A stretch of 64,000 nucleotides of DNA from Cylicocyclus nassatus (taxonomy: Eukaryota; Nematoda; Chromadorea; Rhabditida; Strongylidae). The translations under genes and the position numbers were made by a program. Location: contig CATQJL010000112.1 of assembly GCA_958299035.1 (NCBI GenBank), positions 47,140,941 through 47,204,940 on the forward strand, given 5' to 3'. This document shows, piece after piece, positions 26,401 through 41,149 of this stretch (its first letter is position 1; every line of letters begins with the position of its first letter). Under the pieces are notes generated by a model that was not told where the DNA came from, searched no databases, and saw nothing but the letters and a program-made list of their open reading frames with translations.

Positions 26401-28956
26401 CCCTCTCATGTAATGATAAAAATATTGCAAAAGTCTCAACGTAGTAAGCTGAAACCTGTCACATCCTTTGCACAATAGCATTAGTTCATAATATCAGTTT
26501 GGCTATGTTTTGGAAAAACGAGGAAAATTTCGTAGTGGGCTCTCAGGAATTATAGCTAAAATCAAATCTCGGATTTTGCTGAGGAGACCTTGCACATGGA
26601 TTCGACGTGTTGATAATGACCACACCGCATGCTGGGCCTTTGTGGGTAGTGTACGTCAAGTGTTCAAGATCTCAGAATTTGCAGACCTTTGTATGGGGAC
26701 GTGAAGGGGAGAAGGAGGCTGGTAAGCGAACCATCCCAGAGAGGAAATAAGGAAATAGCGTTTTCAACATATCCTCTGCGAATTCACTGTATCAAATCTA
26801 CACGAAAGATATTTTAGGAAGCGGACTGTGTAAAGTTTACCATACGTAATGCGTCTGCGTTAGTTTCGTTTTACAAAAGATTCTATCGAGACAGCGGTGT
26901 ACATATCGAATTCACAATGGCAGTATTTATGATGGATATTCTCAGAATAATGTGCAAGGTACTCACCGATTATTGAAAGCGCTGTTTATGACAACAACCG
27001 GAGCCAATCGCTGCTGATCGGGTTTTACCTGCTTAAGTTTATCTCGGTCTTCACCAGCAAATAATCCACGATCGGTATTCCTGAAAACGGCACCCGATTC
27101 AATTTTTGTAAAAAACATTAGTCAACATGGAAGAGATTTAGATAGCAAAGGGTATAGGTAAGAAGATATCATGCAAACATAAGTAGCATTCACAGATACC
27201 TAGCATCTTTTTGCGACTTATTGCTAAACTGTTCATCCGAAATTGATTCCCTGTAAGAAAACTTAGATGATTACGATTTTTTTTGTGATGTGAGGCGTAT
27301 AAAGCGTGAAAGTATATGTATGAAAAAAAAACAGTAAGTTCATACAGACAAAGCGAAAACCCACATCTCTTCGCTAATAACGCTGTCGCCGCCATCCATT
27401 TCTGAATCACGGCGAGTTTCGTGTCGAGTGCCGTTGTGATGCTCCTCGTAATCATAGTCAGTATTTTGTTCGCCAAGATATGAACCTGAAAAATATGTAT
27501 AAATGCAAAGGCGGGCTTGGTGCTGATGAAGGGAAAGCGATAGTTGAGGGATGGAGCTGGAAGGCGCCAAATCGAGGGATTGAAATTTTATTGCTATATA
27601 ATGGTAGTGCACCTAACTAAGCTGTGGCCCAAGTCTCGCTGCAAAATATAAATTCTGAAGCAGAAAACCGCTTTAGAGCCTAGAAGCTGCACGTTGGTTC
27701 CGCTCATCAACATGGATGGTCTGAAAATAAAAAGCCCAAAATCGGGCATGAGTGTATTGAGTCCTCAAAAATCCGCCCTTCATCGTGTTTAACAGACTTT
27801 CGATATTTCTATCTACCCTAAAGCCCAATTTCAAACTTTATATCTTCAGACCACCCTCTTGATGGACGGAGCCGATGTGGCGCTTCTACCTTCTGAAGCG
27901 GATCTCGCTTCGGAATTCATCTTTTGCAGCGATACTTGGGTGATGGTTTGGTTAGGTGCCCTTCTACTATATGACATCAAAATCTTACTGTCCTCAATGT
28001 GGGTGGATCGTAAAGTAGTCTGACAGGTTTTATCTTTTCACGTGCCTGTCCGTCCAAAACGACTCACTGAACTGCGCAGACTGAATCGAAATACGGAAGC
28101 ACCTGATTCTTTCAATTTCGCGAGGACGCCATTGTAAAGGTACTACAGGCCATTCAACGCACGCAGGGACTGTACGTTGTTGTCGACTGAGATACTTGTT
28201 TTTATGAGAAACACAGACGACAGTGGGATGAACGTTGTTCTGGGAAGCTCCGATAATTTACGCAATGACTCTGCCTGACACATCGGCGATAATTTTTGAT
28301 TCAACTGATTTGGCGGCTAGAAGGCGGGACTTCGTAACCTGATTAAGGCCGGTCGTGCTCTGCGTTTCTCCCGCGCGCCTGCTCTCCATTAGCCCGGCTT
28401 CCAGCCGCCAAGCCATTTGAATCAAAGGGTATCTATGCTGGGCATCCTAGAGGTCCAAATGTCTTCCGACAACCGTCTCGAAAACTTGCAACTGACTGCC
28501 TCCTAGCTTTAGCAAGCCAAACCGTTCCATTCCGGTCCAGAAGAAAAGGACGACAGCCAATAGTCTCCACCTTCGCAGGCAGCTGCTATATACAAGCTGC
28601 AGCTAAGGCGTATTGAGTTGCAGATGTCCTCGTAGGACATCCTTCCCCACCTAGTCCCCAAATCAATGAGCAACTATAACCAGCCTCAAACAGCCGCTGT
28701 TGAGACGCACTTTTCATATTATATTTGTTGCTGAACAACTTTTGAGAAAACGCTTGATTATTGATTTTGGCCCCCATACTGCACGATTTGTCTATGCCAA
28801 TGTCAGGAATTACTCACCTCGAACAAGCAGATCAGCAGCAATCGGTGGGTCGACAATCGCAAGAACAGCTTGCTGAGCAACAGAGACCGCAGAAAACACT
28901 ATGATGCAGGTAAGAAGAAGTGGGAATTTCTTCAGCGCATCACCGAAATACACCAT
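23441..28956 (-). CDS. Phospholipase-B1-like (GDSL/SGNH fold) type I membrane protein, apparent pseudoenzyme
   Basis: Fifteen exons join in perfect phase from the ATG at 28956 to the TGA at 23441: 28956-28818, 27485-27365, 27250-27200, 27080-26967, 26325-26214, 25417-25318, 25266-25139, 25054-24962, 24888-24743, 24694-24580, 24236-24137, 24083-23977, 23928-23815, 23764-23657, 23605-23441. The sum is 1713 nt, 570 residues. Order: signal peptide (1-~27), acidic linker (~50-130), phospholipase-B1-like domain (~140-465), TM helix (~488-511), basic/acidic cytosolic tail. PLB1 landmarks are present: TTIEFRGAAFPSGGD, TIPNILREFN, TTDKMPEQ, GHNYATKWLWNRL. In active relatives these surround GDSL, GGND and DCFH. 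Here they read GDAL (Ser to Ala, ~177), IGTEE (Asn to Glu, ~285) and GKPL (Asp to Gly, His to Leu, ~399-402). The fold therefore seems kept without the catalytic residues, and a binding or scaffold role is inferred. Introns 1, 5 and 10 carry MITEs. Confidence 0.92.
24330..24500. repeat. Partial hAT-type MITE copy
   Basis: The right half matches the 7113-7484 element (CGCGACCCATTCTCGGGCGG followed by a C run and CGGTTCGCCAATG). It lies in intron 10 of the phospholipase-B1-like gene. The left end is degraded. Confidence 0.65.
25554..26008. repeat. TTAA-flanked palindromic MITE, AGGCAGTGTCCGGGC ends
   Basis: 455-bp, almost full-length palindrome with ends AGGCAGTGTCCGGGCAAAAA and exact TTAA flanks (25550-25553, 26009-26012). 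Intron 5 of the phospholipase-B1-like gene. Confidence 0.9.
28295..28430. repeat. Short inverted-repeat element
   Basis: TTGATTCAACTGATTTGGCG on the left pairs imperfectly with the right arm GCCAAGCCATTTGAATCA. Intron 1 of the phospholipase-B1-like gene. Confidence 0.5.
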
Positions 28957-30516
28957 AACGACCGCACATCAACTAAAACACTTTTTATAATCTCTACACG
29001 GGTTCTCTCATGCAGGACATGAAATGGATGATGATCTGAACAGAACCGAAATAGAAGGGCGATATAGCTTTTTTGAACTCCGACAATATGAGGAACACTT
29101 CTCAATAACAGCCTATTGTCTCTATTATCTCTATGAACTGAACGGCAGCGTGAATTTTATGTGGCCGTACTGACACAAAGTGCGAGCTGATTTACGACAG
29201 AGCCTGTGCGAGCATTTGACGTGGAAGAGATCCAGATGCGGTTGAAAAAAGCGCCCATGAATTAGCAATTTTCAACAGCTGATCACTTTTTAAATAGGCG
29301 ATGCATTCAATGCAAGCCAAGGACTGAAAATCACGGATTTTGCGGAAAATTTATTTAGCGGGGGGGGGGAGGGGAGTTCGAAACTGATCACAGAGATAAC
29401 ATCCATTTTGCATGGTAGGGCTTCTTGATGGGTTACGGTAGGCATACGGTATGGGCTACCCACCGCACATTGCGCGCGATCGCATGTCGCGAAGCCTCAG
29501 TAGGGTCTGGGCTGAATAAAGGTCGCGGCATTTTGTCAGGGAAATAGACTTCAGCTATGTCACTGCTTAAGGACGGGGAAGGTTATACTCGATGAGCCAC
29601 TATATCGCAGGTCCTCGCAATTCCGGAGCGCTTTTTTCGCTTTCGATGGTTTGCCTCCGCATTGAGCACTTTATCGGGAATGAAAGGGACTGAACTCTGT
29701 ATAATACCAGACTTTCACTCTCCTTCCCCATATCTGATCCCGAGTGGACGGTCAAAGGCCGCAGTTTCTTCGGCTGTCACCAGGACAGAACTTCACTTCA
29801 TTGCCGCACGAGTCTTGGCAAAATTCCAAACCAAGTAGTTGAAATACAAATTGCTGAGAGTGAGTGTTCATGCTGCGCGTTCAAATGCACACTGACGTTG
29901 GAAATCTAACGTCTAACATGTATGCGCTATAGGAGTAATACCATTTTGATCTTGCATCTCTGGTTGACATACATACTGCCTATTGATTATGTGAATGGAT
30001 GGGGGCTAAATGCCAAGATAAACAAAAACAGCCGAAGCGAAGCCTTGAAATTTCATGCTCAAAGCGAACTGGCAAAATGCCCGGATATTTCTATCACTGC
30101 GCGTCGGCTCCTCGGTACGCGTGATACGCAGTCGCAATTTTGGTGCCGAAATGCTCTAAAATTCCTTAATTTTGCTTTTCACCATGAGTTTCTTTGGTTT
30201 TGGAAGGTTCCTACAATTTTTTTTTGTTTGCGCTATAGTCTACTCTTAGATACAGTTGATTTGTTGGTTAAAACAAAAGCTCCCTGTTGTACACTTTCCA
30301 GATTGATTAACAACGTATGGATTTGCAGATCTTCTGTTATGAAGCTGTTTCTCTCACAAATACATTCTGAATGTACAGTTCCCGGATCTATTTTAAAATT
30401 CCATATCTGTGTCACATTTGACCTCATATATTTGAAAACGCCTCTCGATATTATTACTGTATTAGCGTGTGAATCTTATCTTAATCTTTTGGTTAGGTAA
30501 CCTTTCGGCGTCAATC
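28957..30516. other. Intergenic region between divergent genes
   Basis: It lies between the minus-strand phospholipase-like gene and rps-15. It holds probable promoters of both and a poly-G run near 29362. No gene was supported. Confidence 0.5.
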
Positions 30517-32579
<2,063 letters not shown>

Positions 32580-32655
32580 ATTGTTATTGTTTTCTGATAA
32601 ATTTGTTGTTTCTATTCCAACACTTGTTTTCGTAATTTCTTTCAACCGTGTTGAG

Positions 32656-34314
32656 TATACTTGGGGAAATTCGAAATTTTTTTTGAATATTCGCATATCA
32701 AATATATTCGAAAATAAAAAATTTCGAATATTCGAATATCGAATAATATTCGGAAATCGAAATTCTCGAATATTCGACTATCGAATATTATTCAAAAATT
32801 GAAAATTTCGAATATTCGACTCTCGAATATTATTCGAAAATCGGAAATTTCGAATATTCGACTATCGAATATTATTCGAAAATGAGAATTTCGAATCGAA
32901 TAATATTCGAATATCGAATATCATTCGTTATTCGAATTTCGAATATTATTCGGTTCTCGAATGTTATTCGATTTTTGAATATCATTCGATTTCCGAATAC
33001 TGATCGAATAATTTACGTCATTGAGACTGCCTATGAAAGGCCAACACTAAGAATAAATTGTTTCATGTAAGTGCTAAAGAATGGATACATTCTTATGTTA
33101 CAATTTACGATGGAAAAACGGTTTAGTCGTGACGTGAAGAGACTTAGGAACCTAAAAGCTACTCCTGTGACGGTTATGAAGAGATTTTTACTTCAGAGAA
33201 GATTATATAACCTCACTGAGAGTTGTGATTGGATATACAGCGGTCCCAACACTATGTAGATCTGTAGGCTGGCATCAACTTAGAGTATGGGGCGATTTAT
33301 CAATCGCTTTTCAATGTTGTAAAATTACCGTAAGATTGAAGCGGGTTTCAGAACATTAAGAGCAATTTTCCCGAGAAAAAGAATCAAATGGGCCGAAGGT
33401 CTTGCTTCACATTTCTGAAGACATTTACTTTATGTAGAATTTGCACTCAATGCTTTTTTCAAAAGTTACGCCAGGTATCCTGTGTGCCCAGAAAAGTTCC
33501 CATGTGAACCAGCGTGCGTACGTAGTGCGACGCTGCTTTTCGCTCTTTTTGACACGTTTCTCCTGAGATTTCAACGGAACTGCCCGAGGTTAACACGTCT
33601 AAAATAGCGAAAGGCACGAAATGACGTGGTACCTATGGGAATCTTGCTGGTTGACAAACGATACCGTAACAAGTGTTTTGCAACGCCTTTCAAAAATGTG
33701 ATTGCCATTTGAAAAGCTTGAAAACTCGTGCGTATTAAAATCAGCATACGAAAAACACTGCTGCACAGATTTTTGACCTTTTTTGGGGACACTTTTTTTG
33801 GATGTCTTATTTTGCAGTTGGTCTATTAGCTGAAGTTTCCTACTGTGATAACACACAATAAGGGCAAAAGAATTTAAGAATATTAGCGATCAAACGGTGT
33901 GTAGATACTTTTAAGACATCCCGTATACGCCATGCATATCGAATTCTCGAGTTTGGTGCTTATCGAATTTTCGAATAGCCAATTCTTATCGAATTTCCGA
34001 ATATTCGGTGCACAACGAATATTCGAATATTTGATGGACATCGAATGATCGAATGATTGACCCTCGAACATTCGACTATCGAATAATATTCGAAAGTGAA
34101 GATTTTCGAATATTCGACTTCCGAATAATATTCGAAAATGAAGATTTTCGAATATTCGACTATCGAATATATTTGCAAACTGAAAATTTCGAATATTCGA
34201 CTTTCGAATTTTATTCGATATCTCAGATTTTCGAATATTCGACTTTTCGAATCATTCGCATTCGAATGATTTATTCGAATGATCGAATAATTATTCGATT
34301 CGGTCCCAAGTATA
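32656..34314. mobile_element. hAT-type element with terminal TCGAATATTCGA arrays
   Basis: Inverted ends TATACTTGGG/CCCAAGTATA and an exact 8-bp duplication GTGTTGAG (32648-32655, 34315-34322). Both ends carry about 350-bp arrays of roughly 50-base units built on TCGAATATTCGA, in inverted orientation. The 1-kb centre has no recognisable transposase. Confidence 0.85.
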
Positions 34315-35069
34315 GTGTTGAGGTCTATAAATTATCAAACGGGCCTGTAATGTATTGATTGGAGTTAATCTTATGAGCATAATCGTTTGTTATCGCAAGG
34401 TTGCAAAATCGTTGCAAAAGCTTGAGCTGCATGTATAGCTTTCTGAAAAGATTGTGGCAATTGTACGGCAGCAGAGCACCTGATTTGTGCACTTTCCAAG
34501 AGATATAGCTGAGATGATGACCAATGGTTTCGCTTGGGTTGAATTGTGGATTTCGTCAGACACTCGCATGACAGTGAGATAATTTGGATTGATACTAGCA
34601 ATTTCAATGAATAAGGAGGTTTGAAGAAAAGCAGAGTCTTGCACTTTTGTCCAGTTCCGTAGAATCAGCCTATTGCCCTAACGCTTCATAGCTTAATGCA
34701 TTGCTAAACTCTTGTTTATTCATGCTGCAATGTCCCCAGCAACACAATCTGCTGACTCGTGAAAGTCAGCGTGAAACGACGAAGAAATTGAAAACAGTTG
34801 TGTTTATATGTTTCGAAGACTCTGCAGAGGGTCTATTATTGCTACCCTGAAGCTGACACCCATGGTACGTCACATGTTTTGTGCCGTGATAGAAGTAAGA
34901 TTCAGGTCCGAAAAATCTGTTGCGTTTCTGAATAAACGCATCTAGTTTGAACTGCATAATGGCATGCCATCTCCCGGAGTGCTTGGAGATCTTGCGCAAA
35001 CAGCTGAATATAGCTGTGGTCGTTTAGCTTCGCTTTGATAACAGACTCAGACTTCGCGCCTACACACCT

Positions 35070-35229
35070 GTGGCCGTATTCATCAACGAACCCAGTGGGT
35101 TCCGGAACCCATTGGGTTAGTGCTTTTGATGAATATCGATTCTACCCTGGAGTAGAATCGATAACAGCACTAAATGCACTAACCCAATGGGTTCCGGAAC
35201 CCACTGAGTTCGTTGATGAATACGGCCAC
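35070..35229. repeat. Palindromic MITE, GTGGCCGTATTCATCAACG family, copy 2
   Basis: 160-bp near-perfect palindrome closely matching 13559-13715, including the inner GATTCTACCCTGGAGTAGA. Confidence 0.88.
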
Positions 35230-36360
35230 TGGAGTTGAGGTTTATGAATACTGCCAACTACTTTCTAAGGTTTAATTGCGTAGAATTGCTTCCGAAATTA
35301 GAAATACGCCTCAAAAGGTCGTGTTCTGATCATCCCATCCTTTCACCATCTCCGCATAGTGCAGCTCCGGCTTTCAAAAATATTTTCATGGTGGTAACAG
35401 CGTTCAGACAGATACTCGGCTACCATTACAGCTTCTACCCAGCAACCGCTAAAGCGAAGCGTGAAGAACGCGAAATTACGCATGAACATGTCCTTGGAAA
35501 TGCTCAGCTTGTTCAAATTCTCCACAAGCATAGAAATTTCTTCATTTTGAGTCTTCGTAATAGTAAAGTGTCTCTAATCTACGCAAATGCGGGCTTTTTG
35601 CATGACACCTACAAAAAGGCTACTGCACGAAGACGTTCGCGAACGCGACGCGCGTATATCTCCACCATTGTAAATCTCGCGCCTCATGCGCTGTGCTGCT
35701 AAAAAAGCCACGTTTGCGCCCAAAGATATTGCGCCTCGTCATGCAGTAGCCTATAGCTTGCTGCACCTCGCACACCCTTCTACTTGCATAGGCAAAAGGA
35801 CCGCAACGTACTGTTGCGTGCGACTGCGCTTCTGTATGGAAATGTCTGGACCGCAATACTCTTGCGCAAAACGGCCTTCACCGCAAAATGCCTCGCTCTG
35901 AACGGATTTGCCAACGATTGGCTGAGTGTCGCAAAACTAGATGTGTAGTACAAGTTGGGCTCTATTATGAAGCCGTGTGTGGGCGAAATTCGTACGTTTC
36001 GGTAATCAGATGCCAAATCCAAGTAAAACATACCATTGGGAATATGTAGCTACCCATCAAAGTAGGCATAATGTGAAAAAATCAGCCTAAAATGGCATTC
36101 GTAATAAATACAAAGTGGTTTATTCCTGTTCGGGAATAGGGTTGTAGATCAGTTGCGCAGGTTGCCATGTTAAAAAAGCACGAGGCAAGCCTGAGCAAGA
36201 TTAGTCTCTGTCTTGAAAATGGCGACTATGACCATCTGATTCCGTACAGTGGATGATGATAATACTTTTAGTATTATGATAATACTATGATATCACTGTA
36301 ATACTAATATATATGATAATACTAAAAGTATCCACTGTATGGATGATGATAATACTTTTA
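35230..36360. other. Interval without supported gene; short AT palindrome near 36250-36360
   Basis: The end of this interval has duplicated GATGATAATACTTTTA units forming a small palindrome. The 36361-37092 element is inserted in one of them. No gene was supported. Confidence 0.5.
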
Positions 36361-37092
36361 GGCCCGTATGCACGTACATCCCCGCGGGGAGGGGAGGGGA
36401 TCTGAGAAGGGAAGCGTCATATCTCCCCAGTCTATGTATCTTTCTTCTTTTTTCTCTGTCTTTGTTTTGAAGGTTCCCATACACTGATACTTGCGCATAA
36501 CGGATGCCAGGTTACTGCCATACAAGATTAGATATTCACTATTTCGTCTGATCCCCTGGGGATCCCCAGGGGATCACCTCACATTTTCAAAGTTATTTAG
36601 CTTTCTGAAAACTCGGTGAAAGTATTCTAAAATTGTACTGTGTATATACTACAGCACGCTAAACATATTTATGGTAGAAATGAGTGAAATCTCAAGACGT
36701 CAAAATCGTCGATGAACCGCTGCTCGCGAGCCAGGGATTATCGAAAAAATTAAAATCTTCGGATTCGATTTCTTATGTCGAAAACATGCTCAGCAGTATC
36801 GTAGTATATCTTCAGTACAATTTTGCAGCGTTTTCATTCATTTTTCAGGAAGATAAACGACTCTGAAATTGTGAGATGATCCCCTGGGAATCTCCAGGGG
36901 ATCGGAAGAAATAGTAAATATTTAATCTTGTATAGCAGTAAACTGGCATCTATTATGCGCAGGTATAAGGGTATGAGAACCCTCATAAGCACGATAAAGA
37001 AGAAAGAAGAAAGATATCTAGAGCTGTGAGATATGGCGCTTCCCCTCTCAGATCCCCTCCCTTCCCCGCGGGGATGTACGTGCATACGGGCC
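36361..37092. mobile_element. PIF/Harbinger-like element, GGCCCGTATGCACGTAC ends
   Basis: 732 bp with inverted ends GGCCCGTATGCACGTACATC and TTA flanks (36358-36360, 37093-37095). Subterminal inverted GATCCCCTGG motifs are present. No transposase. Confidence 0.85.
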
Positions 37093-37265
37093 TTAGTATT
37101 ATCGACCTGTTGAATGGGATAAGATGTTTAGGCAAGTATCACGTGTTTCCCTTGAAATTTCATTCAGTTACATTGTTACATGGTCAACTCAATGATGAAA
37201 ATAAAACAAAGGAAGCATGGGTATAACGATACTACTTTCCAGAAAGCTATATTACACGCTATAAT

Positions 37266-37757
37266 CTATCGAGTTCCTCGTGCTCTAGCCGCTTCGAGCA
37301 TCTCGTCTTGAAGCTGCTCCATGATACCCAGTCTTACATGGCTAACGCCCTGTCTGTCGAAACTACAAAAGAAGATCAAATCGAAGAATAGAAGAAAGTG
37401 TAGGATGATCTCCACTCACGCAAGCGTTGGCTTCTTCCAGTAATTATCACGAACTCTCTCCCAGTCCCATGGAGCAGTGGTTTTGCCTGAAAATCATAGA
37501 TTGTGAACCTTGTCAATTTACACAAACTTCTCACTTCTGTCAATCCAGACTTCCATCTTCTCGAATGAATAGTATATAATATAGCAGAATAGGATGAACC
37601 ATACACCAGTTAGCGCAAAGATAGGATACAGCTCGTAGGCATGACCAAGCTTGCGAACTAAGAACCTGAAAATCAAGTAAAAACACTATTTGGACACTCA
37701 TAGTCTGCTTCAAAGTGAAAGTGGAAGGATTTGAGAACACATGTTATTTGCCGGCAT
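37266..37757 (-). CDS. Small single-pass membrane protein, MLRQ/NDUFA4 (B12D)-like
   Basis: Four exons on the minus strand (37757-37741, 37665-37535, 37486-37420, 37362-37266) join in phase to give 103 residues with good GT/AG sites. The protein begins MPANNMFLVRKLGHAYELYP, then has one hydrophobic helix (FALTGVWFILFCYIIYY) followed by FEKMEVWIDRSKTTAPWDW and a charged C terminus rich in Glu and Arg ending EAARARGTR. A short N terminus, one membrane helix, then V-x-x-DR and PW is the layout of the MLRQ/NDUFA4/B12D family of mitochondrial respiratory-complex subunits. The match is by pattern only and the C-terminal extension is longer than in NDUFA4. The first exon is only 17 nt, so the start is the least certain part. 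An unrelated small membrane protein remains possible. Confidence 0.7.
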
Positions 37758-38559
37758 CCTTCGAAATGTCCTATGACATACTGATCCTGTTCAAAACAAG
37801 ATCAAGACATTTGTTTAGTATGGCAAGGTTGAGCTATCCTATACTAATGTCATAATACGATTTTAATGATTGATGTGCCAAGATAGCCTTAGAGACGAGT
37901 TTTATTAACCAAAAGTTTGCAATTTGGACAACATGTTATAAGAATATGTCCCTTCTTACTAGGAAGGTGATTTTGATCGGAGTGGCTTATCTAGACATTT
38001 TCGGTCCAATTCATGCCATGTTTCGAAATAGTCGTCTTCTCCATGTTCATTTATCCTATTGTGCTAATTTTTAAATTCGGTTCTCAACTTATCAACCGCA
38101 GTCGCTATAAGAACGCAATGCAGGTTTTTGAAATCTTGAAAAAACCTCATGTCAGCAGTAAATTTTGAAGGAGGCTATTTGGAATTTTTCGCAAGACCAA
38201 GCACCAGCCCACAGCGAAAAGAAGATACTGCAGCGATACAAAAGTCTTCCACAGAAATGCACAAATAATGTTTAGCCTTCGAACTCGCCCAGTCTTGAAT
38301 TCACGTGTTCTTTCCTTGGTCTACCTGGGAGCAGAAAGCTTACTCTCAAAATCCATGTCATTTGATTTGCCAAAAGGGAACCCAGTAAAAGCCTGGGAAA
38401 AGATTTCGCCAAAAGCATTGCGCGCATTGTGAAAAATATTTGGAAGAGATTTGGAATAGAAGAGGTGCTTCTACCAAAGCTGGCGGATATCTCATAGGTG
38501 AACTAGGAGATCTCAAACAGATCTTTTGTCTGTCGGAAAAAAATCTTGCTTACATTAAA
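37758..38559. other. Interval without supported gene
   Basis: Probable 5' flank of the MLRQ-like minus-strand gene. No other coding signal was seen. Confidence 0.45.
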
Positions 38560-39400
38560 TTTTAGGCGCTATTCCAGTATACCGACCCCAAAAATTAAAA
38601 ATCTCGGATTTCGCTCAAACCCGGTATAGGGGGATTATTCGATTCGCTGATGCCAAATATCATATCGATTCCGTGCGATAGCGCCATTTTCCGGGGGTTA
38701 CGGTGGGTATACGGTAGGGGGTCAAAATCACAAAATTGTCTGAATCTCGGCAAGAGGGGGTTATCCGACATGCTGAACACGAATATGATATCCATTCGTT
38801 ACGGTAGCACCTCATTCCGGGGTTATGGTGGGTATACGGTAAGGGGTCAAAATCACGATATCCGCTGAAACTTTGTGTAGGGGGGTTGTTTGACATGCTG
38901 ATCACGATTATGATGTTTATTAGTTATGATAGTGCCTCATTTCGACGTTACGTTGAGTATACATTACCAATACCACCTCTAGATCGAGATTCAGGGCTTG
39001 AAATCCCAGTCACACGTCGGAAATCTCCTCCCCCTGCCTTGCTTAGGCAAAAGTCGCCGCAGGGTATATCGCGCGCGGCGGTGGGTGTGGAAAGCAGTGA
39101 ATTAGACCCTCCTACAGTATACCCACCGTAACCCCGGAATGAGGTGCTACCGTAACGAATGAATATCATATTCGTGTTCAGCATGTCAAATAACCCCCCT
39201 GCACCAAGATTCAGAGAATTTTGTGATTTTGACCTCCTACCGTATACCCACCGTAACACCCGGAAAATAGCGCTATCGCACAAAATCGATATGATATTCG
39301 GCATCAGCGGATCGAATAACCCCCCTATACCGAGTTTGAGCGAAATCCGAGATTTTTAATTTTTGGGGTCGGCATACTGGAATAGTACCAAATTTTATGC
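38560..39400. mobile_element. Foldback element
   Basis: Two arms of about 380 bases, left containing CCAGTATACCGACCCCAAAA and right its near complement, each with internal GGTGGGTATACGGTA motifs. The right end may extend to CCACCCTG|TA near 39411. A related partial copy lies at about 42590-42960. Confidence 0.8.
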
Positions 39401-41149
39401 CACCCTGTACATACACAAAAGTGTTCTATTAGAGCGCTGGAAATCGTCGTAACTATTGATTTGATATCAAAGTGCATTTATTTTTCCGAAATAAAGAGAC
39501 TTGAAATCAACGGTTTAATTCTCTACGAAACGATATGAGCTCTGAAAGGGCCATTTCGACTAAAACACTTTTTGACGTTAGGTGGGAAATCATAGAACAA
39601 CATGTAACATGCTTGATTGAGAATCAAATATGTGTGACAGAGGAGACAGAAGCTGAGATGGAGCAGATATTTTCAGCACCCCTAACTCCTGAGACTTCTG
39701 CATGTTTCCTAGAATCTCCTTACTGTATCAAATTTCATACAGTTACGACTGTGCTATATGCAAAGGTTACTGCACCAATAGATCAGTTATGAATGTCATA
39801 AGTCATAAAAAACATGGTTCACTTAAAAGCTTGGGCACACTTTTGGGATACCAAAGAAGAATGTAAAACGGAATGATCTCTAAACTAGTTTAGGCATTCA
39901 CAGATATGGTACAGTAAAGGTAAGTCATCAAACCTAAGGACTACTTATAGAATTTTCTTGCGCTGATTACAATTAGATGTCTGTCAGTTCTGCTCGACAA
40001 AATCTTTCCGCAAAGTTATATCCAACTAAAAGCTCTACAATGAAATTACTACAATCTCTATTCGCCCTTGTAAAGCATTCTAAGCGCCTCGTTAGACGTT
40101 CACCACTGCAAACTTGCGATCCCGGTTACTGTTACGAAATAACTGCATCATGTAAAATTTCATGCAGTTTTTATAAGCAAAAAAAATTTCTGACCACCGC
40201 AACCACCGATTTATTGTCATTACCTCATGGGTGTGTCTCCAAGCTTCTGTGGATTGCTATATCGTTTATCGCGGGAGATATCTCGTTCATATTTGAAATA
40301 TCCTTGATCTGGATCCGCTTTTAATGACTGCTCTCCCTAAAATAGAATTCACATGTAAAATGAGATGTTCAGTCAAGGTTACTTTCCACAGACCAACATA
40401 AACCACAAGATCAACTTTGCAAAAAGGTTTACAAACCCGTAGCTTGAATCCGGATGCACTTCGTATAGCAATTATACGAATGAGACACTGGCGTGATATT
40501 AGTCGAGGTGTTAGTAAAGATAAGGACATCTGAAAACCGGTCATTTGAGTAAGCCGTAGTAAAACATCTGAACCAAGAGTGAAAGAAATCGCAGACCTTA
40601 AACATAAAAAATGAATGAATTTCGAAAAACTAACATAATTCAGAGAACAGCTATTACAAAGATCAGCGAATGTGTGAAAGTACAAATGCAAAAGTGCAAT
40701 GCCATCGAAGACTTTTTTCCTTGCAGCGAACAAACGTCATTCTGCACTTTGTTCGCATTACACCTTTGAATCTGCGGCACAAAATGACATCCAGCCAGTA
40801 ATAAAAAAGAAGCGATTCAGTTAACTCTTTCTTTCTCGTACAACTGAGACGTTCACTATCAAAACTTTCCAACCAACTTTCCGTCACAGGAACACGCAAG
40901 AAAAAATTGGACTGATTGATCGGATCAAAGGGAACACGGACGGTGCGTGCGCACACTTTCACAAGATTACGCCACACGTTGCGAATTTCAGCATCGTTAG
41001 TTTTGGAGCGAATCAACTCTCGCGATGAGATTGAGACAGTTGGCTGAACGAAAATCTTCTTCAATATATAATCACTTAGTCTAATAGTATTCGTTTGGCA
41101 CTCTCTTTTTGAATGTGACCCATTCACTTTCGGACATAATGTGGATTAA
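39401..41149. other. Interval without confident gene
   Basis: Two single-exon frames on the plus strand (39535-39792, 39977-40324) have fairly protein-like composition but no recognised domain or partner exons. Confidence 0.4.

Noticed and set aside
32581..34358. Several 60-100 residue ORFs (repeats of RIFEYRI-like peptides)
   Set aside because: Low-complexity translations of the TCGAATATTCGA arrays.
38948..39304. 118-residue minus-strand ORF
   Set aside because: Lies in the arms of the foldback element, with repeated peptide fragments on both strands.
39535..40324. Two plus-strand single-exon ORFs (85 and 115 residues)
   Set aside because: Composition plausible, but no domain, splice partners or promoter context.
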